Assembly: GCF_024753545.1 (NCBI RefSeq)
Contig: NZ_JANTOO010000019.1
Location: 1-64,000, forward strand
Reading direction: 5' to 3'
Source of the DNA: Lysinibacillus pinottii
GTDB lineage: Bacteria > Bacillota > Bacilli > Bacillales_A > Planococcaceae
Length of the DNA: 64,000 bases
In this document: piece after piece, positions 19,706 to 28,752 of the stretch
How the letters are laid out: each line of letters begins with the position of its first letter
Numbering within the stretch: the first letter of the stretch is position 1
Program-made: the position numbers and the translations under genes
Notes under the pieces: generated by a model
Database searches by the model: none
Told to the model about the DNA's origin: nothing
Seen by the model: the letters and a program-made list of their open reading frames with translations, nothing else

Positions 19706-20737
19706 ATGAAAAAGAGGAACTATTTAGTGCAAAAAACTTTAACTATAGCTGCAATTGCATCTATAGGAACCACATTTGCTTTAGCATCCCCAAGTTTAGC
19801 TAGTGCAAATCATATTAGTACTTCTCAAGAACAAGGTGTTCTAGCAGAAAATACTCCAACTAGTATAAGCATTAATGAACAAGCAAACGCAGTAGGTATT
19901 AAAGATGTTCAATCTGAATTGAACAAAATCGGAAAATACTATTATACTAATGAAATAGCTGGAACAAAATACTATTCAAAAGGACTTCCACTAATTTTTA
20001 ATCCAGCCCCAGATAGTGTTGAGACAGAGCTAAACTTTAGTATTACGAGTAATACATTAAATAATCTTAACTATGATTCAACAACGATTAATTACGTAAC
20101 AGTAGGCCAACTTGATAATACAAAAACTCCTCTAGAACAGATACTTACAACAATTAGTTACAGTGAGAGTGTACAAGAAACAACATCGACAGCGACACAA
20201 AACGGTTTTAAAGTTGGAGGGTCTGGTGACCTATTTTTTAAAGTTCCTCTATTAGTAGAAGGTTTAAAATTAAATGCAGAATTTAATTCTTCTACTACAA
20301 ACACAACTACAAAGAGCGTGACAAGAACATTAACAGCACCTTCACAAAATATAAGAGTGCCATCGGGTAAAAAATATAAAGCAGTCGCTGTTTTAAAACA
20401 ATTAAATTTTTGGGGTGATGTTTCGTTTACTGGTGAAGGAGTCAATCCTATGACTACAATAAAAGGGACTGCTGTATATCGTGCACCAAATGGTCATTAT
20501 TGGGAAAATCATACATGGAGCAAATATACGGCTCAATTTTGGTATGAACTGACTAATGCTCAGAAAAATGATTTAAATGGAATAGAATTCAATTACTTTC
20601 CAAGTACTGGTGGAGTTATAGTAAAAGCACAAGGGACTGGTAAATTCGAAGGTGTAATGGGTAGTACACTAGAGGTCGATATTTTAGATGTTACAAATCC
20701 AGCAAACCCCATTTTAGTGGAATCAAGACCTTTTTAA
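19706..20737 (+). CDS. ETX/MTX2-family pore-forming toxin
   Basis: A 343-aa secreted aerolysin-type beta-pore-forming toxin. The signal peptide (about 1-33, cleaved near ASANH) is followed by a receptor-binding/N-terminal part and the ETX/MTX2 pore domain (about 95-300). The Ser/Thr-rich alternating stretch from about 145 to 225 (SYSESVQETTSTAT to TTTKSVTRTLTAPSQNIRVP) is typical of the insertion hairpin and flanking strands; the YKAVAVL strand and C-terminal beta sandwich follow. L. sphaericus Mtx2/Mtx3 and clostridial epsilon toxin belong here; the target (insect, nematode or other) cannot be read from sequence. The true start is ATG 19706 (RBS AAAAGGAG, 9 bases); an upstream GTG in frame lacks one. 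The whole gene lies in a segment (19680-20900) missing from the related empty locus at 22.7-23.0 kb. Confidence 0.88.
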   Translation: MKKRNYLVQKTLTIAAIASIGTTFALASPSLASANHISTSQEQGVLAENTPTSISINEQANAVGIKDVQSELNKIGKYYYTNEIAGTKYYSKGLPLIFNPAPDSVETELNFSITSNTLNNLNYDSTTINYVTVGQLDNTKTPLEQILTTISYSESVQETTSTATQNGFKVGGSGDLFFKVPLLVEGLKLNAEFNSSTTNTTTKSVTRTLTAPSQNIRVPSGKKYKAVAVLKQLNFWGDVSFTGEGVNPMTTIKGTAVYRAPNGHYWENHTWSKYTAQFWYELTNAQKNDLNGIEFNYFPSTGGVIVKAQGTGKFEGVMGSTLEVDILDVTNPANPILVESRPF

Positions 20738-20900
20738 TAATTTATTTTTTTAGTATCTGAATCAGTTTCATAGTTCATAGTATTCAAGAGCCTAGGCTAC
20801 TCCTATTAAGAAAACTTATGTTTATAAAATTTAATTGGTGAATATAATGTACATGGCTAAAGACATGGAGAACAGTTGTATGACGAAATCGGAGAACAAA

Positions 20901-21016
20901 GTCTTCTGCATAAATTGGCCCTTACTAGGCGTAGTCTGAAAATGGACGCTGTACCTAATTAATTGATATCCGAAACGGACACGGACATTCATAAATTTCA
21001 TTTATTGAAATTTTGA
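20901..21016 (+). repeat. Toxin 3' flank, matches the empty copy
   Basis: About 116 bp similar to the complement of 22664-22787 (shared blocks GCATAAATTG, TAGGCGTAGT, AATTAATTGATAT, GGACATTCATAAA). Similarity begins exactly where the 5'-flank similarity of the other copy ends. The remaining gap from 20738 to 21170 holds no gene; 20738-20900 has no counterpart in the empty copy. Confidence 0.78.
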
Positions 21017-21170
21017 GTATTTCAAATGTTGAATGATCATTGTAGTGGCTTACTGAATTTAGTTAGCCGCTTTTTTGTTGTTTATAAAAAACAGACAACT
21101 GTGATATACAATCCTCAAAGGCTGCTTTAAGTAATTCTGGGTTGTTGGTTCTAATCCCATACTTTTAAGG

Positions 21171-22211
21171 TTACACTTTCATCCAGCACGCATTTCTCCC
21201 TTTTGAAACAAGCTTAATTTCGCCTAATAATTGTAAATCATTTAAAGCTTTACTAATTGTTCTTTCGGCTATATCAGGATACATACTCCGAATGCATTCT
21301 TTTGTGAAAGGTTGTTCGTGATTAAGAACAAAATTCTGAATTCTCTCTATCTTAGTCTGTCTACTTATAGAATCCTTAACTCTATTATGTAGATTTTTAT
21401 AAGCATCTAAAATAATTGTTAAGAATATTTTTAACCAAAAGCTACTATTATGCTCATTACAATACCAATTTGCTGATGATTTATAGATTGCTTCATAGTA
21501 TTCTGATTCTCTTTTCTTTATATGTTCATCTAAACAAACATATTTTACAAATGTATGGCCGCTTTTTATTAGTAATAATTGCATTAACATTATAGTCACT
21601 CTCCCATTGCCTTGACTAAATGGAATTATACAATAAAGATTGAATATAAAATAAGCTATCAGTAGAATAGTAGGACATTCTTTTTTACAGTTTAATAAAT
21701 TATACTGGTCGCATAATTGTTTTACAGCCACTTGAATTTTTTCAGGTGGAAGAGGACGATAAACCTTCGTGTACATCCCATTCTCCAGTATTCCGGGGAT
21801 AGAAAATGGTTTTTGTCGCCATTTTGCACCATCCGAGGTAATAAAATGAATTAATTGAAAATGCAATTCTTGTATAGTATCTGGACTAATAGTAAAAACA
21901 TTAGATTTTTCACGCACAAGCGTCAGAGTTTCATAGTAACAAAATATCGCATCTTCTGAGATCGACTGGGGTATTATATCTCCTAAAATAAGTTCTTTTA
22001 ATCGTTTATTGGAAACTTTTATATCCTCATAAATTGAAACATAGTTTTTTATGTATTGTATTGGCATAGCATTTTCCAGTCTAGTAAATATATCAGATCT
22101 TTGTTCTTGATAAGCAGTTAACTTTCCTTTGTATTCACTAATTTCACTAACTAAGTTTATTATTTGATTCTCCCCATTATACTTATACTGATCTTCGAAA
22201 AAATTTCTCAT
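21171..22211 (-). CDS. Fic-fold protein with altered catalytic motif and C-terminal winged helix
   Basis: A cytosolic protein of 346 aa. An N-terminal helical region is followed by a Fic domain (about 105-260; family-like KWRQKPFSI near 131 and FxxGNGR near 195) and a C-terminal winged-helix-like segment (about 285-345, RTISKALNDLQLLGEI). Fic enzymes normally carry HPFxxGNGR and use the His to transfer AMP or another nucleotide onto a target hydroxyl. Here the motif reads IIPFSQGNGRVTI: the His is Ile (codon ATT) and the second Arg is also absent, so ordinary AMP transfer is unlikely. The phosphate-binding GNGR loop is kept. The open frame is intact, so it may be a repurposed regulator. It lies between the filled and empty toxin loci, opposite to the toxin. 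Confidence 0.75.
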   Translation of the reverse strand: MRNFFEDQYKYNGENQIINLVSEISEYKGKLTAYQEQRSDIFTRLENAMPIQYIKNYVSIYEDIKVSNKRLKELILGDIIPQSISEDAIFCYYETLTLVREKSNVFTISPDTIQELHFQLIHFITSDGAKWRQKPFSIPGILENGMYTKVYRPLPPEKIQVAVKQLCDQYNLLNCKKECPTILLIAYFIFNLYCIIPFSQGNGRVTIMLMQLLLIKSGHTFVKYVCLDEHIKKRESEYYEAIYKSSANWYCNEHNSSFWLKIFLTIILDAYKNLHNRVKDSISRQTKIERIQNFVLNHEQPFTKECIRSMYPDIAERTISKALNDLQLLGEIKLVSKGRNACWMKV

Positions 22212-22438
22212 TTTCCCTCCTACTTTCCTTTGTTACAAACATACATATTATTATTGTAAAATGAAAATCTTCACAGAAATAAAAATTTTTATTATTCTAT
22301 ATTAGTTAATTCACTATATAATTGTAGCCCACTATAAGATAATTACAGAATAATTAATGGGTAAATTCTTTTGACTTTGCATAATAAAAAACGATATAGA
22401 ATTAATAGCTTGGAAAAGAGGGTTTAATCAAATAATCC

Positions 22439-22690
22439 CTATTTATTAGCAGTTGGTGGCAATAAAAAGGAAATATCCGCTACGTTATTGCTAACATCGG
22501 GATGATTGTCTATTAACATAGAGGCTCATATTCTTCCGTTACTGTATTCACTATAAGAATCATTACCTTCCGAATAATATGTTTGATCAAATACAATTTG
22601 ATATCCTGCTTCATATGCTTTTGTATTCATGTTGTTAAGACCGTGGTATTTTGTATTACCATACCAACTAAAAAAATCAAGAAATGAACT
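22439..22690 (-). pseudogene. Relic of an unidentified gene next to the empty toxin locus
   Basis: A minus-strand frame of 84 codons interrupted once by TGA (22525-22527). The composition looks coding (Trp/Tyr/Gly rich: WYGNTKYHGLNNMNTKAYEA then GYQIVFDQTYYSEGNDSY), and after the TGA it continues as SMLIDNHPDVSNNVADISFL before a TAG. No start with an RBS was found and I do not recognise the family. It begins about where homology to the toxin 3' flank stops. Confidence 0.45.
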
Positions 22691-22982
22691 TTATGAATGT
22701 CCATGTATTTGTCTCGAATATCAATTAATTGGTATAAGCGTCCTTTTTCAAACTACGCCTATTAAGGTCAATTTATGCAAAAAAAACTCTGTCTCACTAA
22801 AAACAATAGTGTTTTTCGCTAAATCTAGCAAATATTCTGTAATAATAGCAAAATTTATACCTTAAAGCGTATTTTGTAACGCGTATTTTTGATTCTAGTC
22901 ATAGTATGTACGTAATTCCAACGACACTTTACTAATTTTTTACTTTTAAGCATTCATCAGACTTTCTAATTGTCACAAAAAT
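22664..22982 (-). repeat. Empty copy of the toxin locus (5' and 3' flanks fused)
   Basis: Read on the minus strand, 22982-22788 matches the toxin 5' flank (19483-19679) and 22787-22664 matches its 3' flank (20901-21016), with no base between them. The 1221 bp holding the toxin RBS, gene and trailer are missing. The junction reads ...GACAGA|GTTTT; the filled locus has CAGA at the left edge and CAAA at the right edge, a possible microhomology for deletion. The two copies are in opposite orientation around the Fic-like gene. Confidence 0.78.
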
Positions 22983-23229
22983 AGTTAATAAAATATTATA
23001 ATTTTTTTAAAAAACATACTTTAAGACTAAGAGCTTATTGAATACCTCCTTGTATATTTTTTTCATTAATTCTGTTTAACTCATGATTTTAATTCATTTA
23101 GCCAATGTTTTCCACCATAAATCCCCAAAATATTTTCCTTTTCTAAACAGAAAATATGAATTCTTTGCATAATAAGAAGATTTAAACCTAATTCAGTCCA
23201 CCTAATTCAATACATATCTATCAAGTATA

Positions 23230-23530
23230 TTTAAGGGTGAAATTATTGCTTATACGATGTCTGATACTCAAAATGTAAACCTTGTGTTAGATAATCTACA
23301 GCATTATCCGTTTTACTGCAAGGTGGTTTTACACAGCTACCATGGATCGATTTATACTTCTGCAGCGTACCAACAAGCCATCAAAGCAAAAGGCATTATC
23401 ATAAGCATGTCCCGTAAAGGATGCCCTCTGATAATGCCCCAATCGAAACGCTTCATGAGACACTTAGAGCAGAAACGTTTATTCCGACTGATTACCTTAT
23501 TTTCTCGCTTATTAATTCTAGCTTCTTTCA
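23230..23530 (+). pseudogene. IS3-family transposase fragment (IS150-like OrfB)
   Basis: Reads FKGEIIAYTMSDTQNVNLVL and then degenerate sequence with AYQQAIKAKGIIISMSRKGC, the DDE-catalytic middle of IS3-family OrfB, before a frameshift and loss of the C-terminal part. It is the same element as the relic at 26.1-26.9 kb but in opposite orientation. Both ends of the IS are missing here. About 300 bp after it have no convincing gene. Confidence 0.75.
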
Positions 23531-23848
23531 AAATTTCAGCCAAGTATGTCACTTTAAATTATAATTTGTCATCTTTATACTTTAAACATATTTCAAATTT
23601 GTGTCATTTATCTTCCCTTATACTATTTTTTCAACCGTTATCATAGTGTTTTATTTGGATTATATGCCATTTAAAGTAAATAAGAGGGGATTTTTAAGTG
23701 ATAAATTTATATATAAAAGTGGTTATGAGTTACTTAATATGAAAATTGAGGGAATTTGTGAAGAAGGTTATCATATCTATATATCATTTGTTTAAATGGC
23801 GCGCATTTTAAATGGTATACAATATTATCGAAAAAGGGGATAAAAATA

Positions 23849-24421
23849 ATGAAGAAAAAACAAAAAATGTTAGTCACAGCAGCAATGGTAGCCACATTAG
23901 CTACAAGTGCATTACCTACTACATTAGCGTCTGCTGCAGAAACAAATGCTCCTATTCAACAACAAGAATCACAAAAGAGTATTCAACCATTCTCACAGAG
24001 TAATTTAGAAATAGCTGTAAATGCTGCTTTATATGGTCCAGAAGTAAAAAAAATTAAAGTATTTGAACATGAATTCAATGTAAAACCAGTTGAAGTAGTA
24101 AATTTAGGCGGCGGAAAACAATATGTTAAGGGCCAAATCTCTCATCATTTAACTCTTCGTCCAGATGATCAATTTTACTATGAATTTACAGTAAAAGATG
24201 GAAAAGTAACTGATACGCCTAAATTTTATATTGATAGAGGTGGCTTTACACCATTTGCAGCACCACTTTTATCTATTATTGCTGCATATAATGGGATTCC
24301 TGTTAATCCAAATGATTTAAACACACTTGGTCAACAAATTGGGAGAGTGATCGATGGTAGTTGGGAACATGCAGCACAATCTATTGCTACTATCGTTAGT
24401 TTAACCTTTAACGAGGAATAG
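23849..24421 (+). CDS. Secreted protein of unknown family
   Basis: A 190-aa protein with a clear signal peptide (about 1-31, MKKKQKMLVTAAMVATLATS, cleaved near ASAAET) and a Gln-rich propeptide-like stretch (about 34-50). The mature part has a beta-rich middle (about 65-130) and a hydrophobic/Gly-containing tail (about 140-185). RBS AAGGGGA lies 8 bases before the ATG. I do not recognise the family. It is flanked by the toxin locus and by phospholipase C, and by inverted IS3 relics, so an export/virulence role is a contextual guess only. Confidence 0.7.
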   Translation: MKKKQKMLVTAAMVATLATSALPTTLASAAETNAPIQQQESQKSIQPFSQSNLEIAVNAALYGPEVKKIKVFEHEFNVKPVEVVNLGGGKQYVKGQISHHLTLRPDDQFYYEFTVKDGKVTDTPKFYIDRGGFTPFAAPLLSIIAAYNGIPVNPNDLNTLGQQIGRVIDGSWEHAAQSIATIVSLTFNEE

Positions 24422-24531
24422 ACCTTTCTAGGAATGTAACTGACATCAATTATTAAACGAATGTATCTCATTTATAACTGTTGACGAATCCGTAAAAGAT
24501 CCGTGCTACTTTACCATTGTATGTTACAAAT

Positions 24532-24560
24532 AGGAGTCTTGTTTAAGACTCCTGTTTTGT
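24532..24560 (+). terminator. Terminator of the secreted-protein gene
   Basis: Perfect 9-bp stem AGGAGTCTT / AAGACTCCT with a GTTT loop, then GTTTTGTTTG. Confidence 0.88.
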
Positions 24561-24669
24561 TTGTAAAAAAATATATTAAATAGATTTTCTCATCATTTTG
24601 TTGAGATAAATATGTATAATTACACATTTTATTATATGCGATTATTTAGTTTAAAAAAGGAGAGATAGC

Positions 24670-25737
24670 ATGAGGAGCGTCTTAAAATTTAGCATTCTTA
24701 CTTGTGTAATATTGGCAAATTTATGTACAACTTCTACTGTATTTGCTGATAGTCACCCTGGTTATTCATATGAATCAAATATAGGCTATCATAATTCAAC
24801 CTGGATGTCAGAAATAGAGGGTTCAAAAAAAATAAGCGAGCTATCTATTCCAGGAACTCATGGTTCTATGGCTTTACATGGAATAAGTGTTTTTGATGAA
24901 GATCTGACTAGGAATCAAACCATGAACCTTTCACAGCAATTAAATTCGGGTATTCGTTATGTAGACATGCGAGTGAAATGTGTTAAGGATTCCTTCGCAA
25001 TGCATCATGGAATTGTTTATCAAAAAGCAATGTTTGAGGATGTATTACAAGAGATAATTCAATTTTTAAAAGATCATCCGAATGAAACAATTTTAATGCG
25101 TTTAAAAGAAGACACTGATCCCGAAACCGGCTCACAATCATTCGAACAAATATTTAACAATTATAAAGAGCGTAATGCTCCTTATTTTTGGGACCCAGAT
25201 TCTGTAGCATCTTCAGAAAGAAATAATCCGAAACTAGAAGATGTCCGAGGTAAAATTGTAATACTACAAAATTTCACAGCCTCTCAAACATATGGTATTA
25301 ACTATGATTCTTTATATATTCAAGATAAGTTTGAAGTCGGTATCGGACCAAACGGAATATATGATAAATGGAATTCAGTGAAAGCTCATCTTCTACAGGC
25401 AAATAATAACTCGCAAAATGGAAAAATCTATTTGAACCACTTTAGTGGGACAGGAGGCGGATTAGCATTATTAACTAATTTCTATCCTTGGTTTGTTGCA
25501 AGTGGGAAAGAAAGTCGCAATACAAATAGCAATCAAAAGCTGATTCAAAAAAATGCTACAAATGAATGGACGGATTTCCCTCGTGATATGAATGACCAAG
25601 TATTTTACGGTGGAATGAATACAATGGGAACTGAATTCATTCAAAAAAGTGGGCTGCATCATGTTGGGATTATCGCTGCTGATTTTCCAGGCCCCGGTTT
25701 AATAGATAGTATTATTCAGTTGAATGGGATAAATTAA
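24670..25737 (+). CDS. plc: Secreted phosphatidylinositol-specific phospholipase C
   Basis: A 355-aa secreted enzyme that would cleave phosphatidylinositol, and possibly GPI anchors, to inositol phosphate and diacylglycerol outside the cell. The signal peptide ends near VFADSH (about 27). The PI-PLC X-type barrel follows with both catalytic His: LSIPGTHGSMA (first His) and FAMHHGIVYQ (second). ILMRLKEDTD, near position 143, matches the substrate-pocket region of Bacillus/Listeria PI-PLC. Length fits the bacterial family (about 300-350 aa). RBS AAGGAGAG lies about 5 bases before the ATG. It is monocistronic. Together with the toxin it gives this segment the look of a secreted-virulence island. 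Confidence 0.92.
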   Translation: MRSVLKFSILTCVILANLCTTSTVFADSHPGYSYESNIGYHNSTWMSEIEGSKKISELSIPGTHGSMALHGISVFDEDLTRNQTMNLSQQLNSGIRYVDMRVKCVKDSFAMHHGIVYQKAMFEDVLQEIIQFLKDHPNETILMRLKEDTDPETGSQSFEQIFNNYKERNAPYFWDPDSVASSERNNPKLEDVRGKIVILQNFTASQTYGINYDSLYIQDKFEVGIGPNGIYDKWNSVKAHLLQANNNSQNGKIYLNHFSGTGGGLALLTNFYPWFVASGKESRNTNSNQKLIQKNATNEWTDFPRDMNDQVFYGGMNTMGTEFIQKSGLHHVGIIAADFPGPGLIDSIIQLNGIN

Positions 25738-26083
25738 AATGAAAAAAAGAATTATAATGGTCAATAAGAAATACTGGAGCCCTACACTCATTACAACTAT
25801 CTTTAAATAAAGTCGCCAAAAGAACAAGACTTTATTGCTTTGACAATCTAATAAGTTTGAATAAACTTATATTTTCCTAGATCATAACTTTCTTTTATTC
25901 AAAGTGTTGAGAATCATCAATAGTTGCCGGTAGCTCGTAGCTCTTTATTTTGGAGATTTTCGATTTGCAGCTACATCTCCATTTTTTCTTTTCAAACCTT
26001 TATAATAGCTTCAAATGTAATAAATTCATTTACCATTTCAATTGCTCTGCTTTGAACTATAGAAAAAAGCTTAACGACAATAT
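25738..26083. other. Intergenic stretch after plc
   Basis: About 350 bp of AT-rich DNA up to the IS3 end. No gene or RNA motif was recognised. Confidence 0.4.
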
Positions 26084-26894
26084 GGGACTGAACCCCATAA
26101 GTGAGGCAGTCTCAAAAAAGCATCACCCTACCAGTTTCCGATCATTAATTGGAGACTGGTTGTTTAATTGCAATTGAATTCGAGTATTGTAATAATAATT
26201 TATATAATCTCTTACGTTTGATCTACAATGACCGTTGTAGCTCGAGTTAATCCGTCTAGATAAAACGTTTCTGCTTTGAGTGTCGCATGAAACGATTCAA
26301 ATGGGCATTATCAGCGGGCGTTCCTTTACGGGACATGCTCATGATAATGCCCTTTGTATAAACCGACCCCTGATCACTGTGTAAAAGACAACCTTGCGGT
26401 AAAACAGGTAATTGCTGAAGTTTATCTAACACAAGGTTTACATTTTGAGTATTAGACATCGTATAAGCAATAATTTCACCATTAAATTAATCGAGTATAC
26501 TAGATAGATATAACGTTTTCCCGCCAAAAGGTAAGTAGGTAATATTTATAAGAAGTTTCTCCAAGCGTTTTTGTGATGTAATTTCACGATTCATCAAATT
26601 ATTAGCCACGTAATGTGGTTGTCCTGTTTGTTTACGTTTTTAAACTTTCACACGACATGGCCAACCATACTTTTGCATGATACGTTGCACAGCCTTATGA
26701 TTCACGACCCGACCTTGTCTTAAGATTGCCGTGATTTTTGGATAACCATTGGAAAGATAATAACTCCAACTGGTACCCACCATAATAGATGAAAATATAA
26801 AGCCAGTGATCTGTTTTTGTAAAGATTGTACGAAGATTTTCTGCCCCAAGCAGCCCCATTTGACGAACTCGAATAGAATAAAATGCAAAACCAA
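26084..26894 (-). mobile_element. Degenerate IS3-family (IS150 group) element
   Basis: On the minus strand the OrfB-like reading continues in pieces: GYPKITAILRQGRVVNHKAV and QRIMQKYGWPCRVKV (helix-turn-helix end), a stop, the catalytic region around 26450-26560, then MSNTQNVNLVLDKLQQLPVL and MSMSRKGTPADNA, with deletions and stops throughout. GGACTGAACCCCATAAGTGA at 26083-26102 resembles the terminal repeat of IS3-type elements. The left end and OrfA are gone. The element is dead, and opposite in direction to the 23.2 kb relic. Confidence 0.78.
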
Positions 26895-27010
26895 AAAATG
26901 GTGAAATTGGTTATTTTTTAAAAATATTTAGAATATTTCTTAAACTCGCAACCTTATCTATACCTCTAGCGTTCTTCTAATAGTTTGATCGCTAAAAAGG
27001 AGGTATTTAA

Positions 27011-28180
27011 ATGTTACAAATCAATAAATTAGATAAAAGTTTAGTAATTAGCTTGTCATTACTCGGTTTCATTAGTTGTCTGTTTGTCCATTCCAGTAGT
27101 ACGGTATTTGAGCAGTATACAAGCTCATTTATTGTTAAGCAGTTATTCTATTACCTAATAGGTTTTTTAGTGATGTATGGTGTAGCGACGCTTGATATCG
27201 AGCAGCTAAAAAAAGTCTCCTGGCCATTTTATTGGGCAATGGTCTTGTTAACATTTTGCTTATTTATTGCACCCGAAAGTATAGCCCGAACGGTAAATGA
27301 GGCGAAGCGCTGGTACCAAATTCCAGCTTTAGGATCATTTCAGCCGTCAGAGTTTTTAAAATTCGCGCTTTTAATCGTTGTCAGTAAGGTCATCGTTTCA
27401 CATCGAGAAAAATATGTGCACCCTACCTTTTTAACGGATATGCGACTCCTCATAATAATTGCGGCTATCACCTTTCCCCCTATGCTCGCTGTTTACAAAC
27501 AGCCAGATACAGGCATGACAATGATCTATATGTCGATGCTTATTCCTATGCTTTTCTTTTCAGGTATACAAAAAAAATTGCTTATTATCTTTACAGCCAT
27601 TCCGGTATCAATTCTCAGCATTGTGACTATTTTATATGTAAAGTATAATGAATTTTTTACAAACAACATTTTAAATAAACTATCAGGGCATCAAATTTCT
27701 CGAATTCAAGGATGGTTGCAACCTAATGAATATCCGGACTCATCTTTTCAAACAAGACAAGGGTTTTTGGCAATTGGTTCGGGACAGTTTACCGGAAAAG
27801 GATACATGAAGAATAATGTCTATGTCGTGGAAAAGCATACCGATTTCATTTTTGCAAACATCGCTGAAGAACTCGGTTTCATTGGAGGGGCTTTCGTCAT
27901 TACTTTGTTATTTTTTGTGATTTACCGAATTGTTCTTATAACAATAGAAGCAAAAGATCCATTTATGACGTTGATGGGAGCAGGGATTTCTAGTTTATTA
28001 GCCTTCCAAATCACACAAAATATAGGTATGACAATTGGCCTTTTGCCCGTAACTGGTATGACATTGCCATTTTTAAGCTATGGAGGAAGTTCACTTATAT
28101 CAAACTTCATGTTAATTGGCATTGTGATGATTATCAATAAATCTTATAGTAGCTACATGTTTAAAACAACAAAAGATTAG
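27011..28180 (+). CDS. RodA/FtsW/SpoVE-family SEDS peptidoglycan polymerase
   Basis: A 389-aa integral membrane protein with about ten transmembrane helices. The SEDS family signature is clear near the C-terminus (PVTGMTLPFLSYGGSSL, about 352-368), as are KRWYQIPALGSFQPSEFLK (about 97-115) and the acidic loop residue in QPDTGM. SEDS proteins polymerise lipid II into glycan strands, usually with a class B penicillin-binding protein for elongation, division or spore cortex. No PBP gene lies beside it. RBS AAGGAGG is 9 bases before the ATG. The 5' part, including the leader, recurs as a broken copy at 56.9-57.2 kb, so this gene was duplicated within the window. Which SEDS subfamily it belongs to cannot be decided here. 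Confidence 0.86.
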   Translation: MLQINKLDKSLVISLSLLGFISCLFVHSSSTVFEQYTSSFIVKQLFYYLIGFLVMYGVATLDIEQLKKVSWPFYWAMVLLTFCLFIAPESIARTVNEAKRWYQIPALGSFQPSEFLKFALLIVVSKVIVSHREKYVHPTFLTDMRLLIIIAAITFPPMLAVYKQPDTGMTMIYMSMLIPMLFFSGIQKKLLIIFTAIPVSILSIVTILYVKYNEFFTNNILNKLSGHQISRIQGWLQPNEYPDSSFQTRQGFLAIGSGQFTGKGYMKNNVYVVEKHTDFIFANIAEELGFIGGAFVITLLFFVIYRIVLITIEAKDPFMTLMGAGISSLLAFQITQNIGMTIGLLPVTGMTLPFLSYGGSSLISNFMLIGIVMIINKSYSSYMFKTTKD

Positions 28181-28376
28181 GGAAGGTGTGTACATGAGAA
28201 GTGTTGTTCATACTCATACTGCGCCTACCTTTTAAATGCTATAAGACAGCTTTTCTTTTAGAACTAAACATTAATGGAACCCCACTAATAAAGATTCTCT
28301 TGAATAATATTAAGATTTGTAGATAATGTTATTTACGTTATGAAAGCTTGCAACAGCTGCACCATTGTTGCAATGC

Positions 28377-28559
28377 TTGTGCTGTTTGGCACACTCATCT
28401 AGTCATACCTAGCCTTCTATGAGATTCGTGTTCCTCGGACCGGTGTTTTGCCTTCAGGTTCCGCGTCACCACGGATACCCTTGCTCTTGGCTAATCTCTA
28501 CTTCTTTCTTCGAGATTCTTGCCTTACACCCTATAGTTCATGTGCATTGCCGGGCGCAC
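28377..28559 (-). ncRNA. 5' fragment of a class IIC group II intron
   Basis: Read on the minus strand from 28559, the sequence begins GTGCGCCCGG and continues with CTATAGGGTGTAAG, GTAGAGATTAGCC, GCAAGGGTATCCGTGG, GGTCCGAGGAACACGAA and GGCTAGGTATGACTAGATGAG. This is the domain I pattern of class IIC introns of the Oceanobacillus/Bacillus type. Similarity ends near 28377, before domains II-VI, so the ribozyme is dead. It sits right after a hairpin terminator, the usual target of class IIC introns. Confidence 0.82.
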
Positions 28560-28560
28560 C

Positions 28561-28595
28561 AAAAAGAGAGCCCAGAGTGTTGCTCACTGGGCTCT
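28561..28595 (-). terminator. Hairpin terminator used as intron target
   Basis: Stem AGAGCCCAG / CTGGGCTCT (28567-28575, 28587-28595) with TTTTT on the minus strand (28565-28561). The intron's GTGCG end follows at 28559. It probably once ended the chemoreceptor transcript. Confidence 0.85.
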
Positions 28596-28615
28596 TGAAA
28601 TGTTTTCTTAATAGT

Positions 28616-28728
28616 TAGCCGTATGAATTGAGAATTCACGAACGGTTCTGTTAGAGCCTTTGGTTAAACCCTCATTGGCTTACTCGACTGAGAGGTCGGA
28701 GGGGGAGTCACCTGCTTTCTACTCGATT
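28616..28728 (+). ncRNA. 3' fragment (domains V-VI) of a class IIC group II intron, opposite strand
   Basis: The plus strand reads AGCCGTATGAATTGAGAATT then CACGAACGGTTCTG (domain V-like hairpin, about 28617-28650), and 40 bp later GAGAGGTCGGAGGGGGAGTC followed by ACC...TTTCTACTCGAT, the usual 3' end of class IIC introns. Its 5' part is missing. It points the opposite way to the 5' fragment at 28377-28559, so two introns, or one broken by inversion, met here. Confidence 0.78.
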
Positions 28729-28752
28729 CAAATTGGCTAGCTAAGATAGGCT

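Noticed and set aside
18600..23000. tRNA or rRNA genes as island boundary
   Set aside because: No cloverleaf, TTCGA-type T-loop block or rRNA sequence was recognised here or elsewhere in the window.
28197..28235. Short frame directly after rodA
   Set aside because: Thirteen codons with a start but no conserved features; likely chance.
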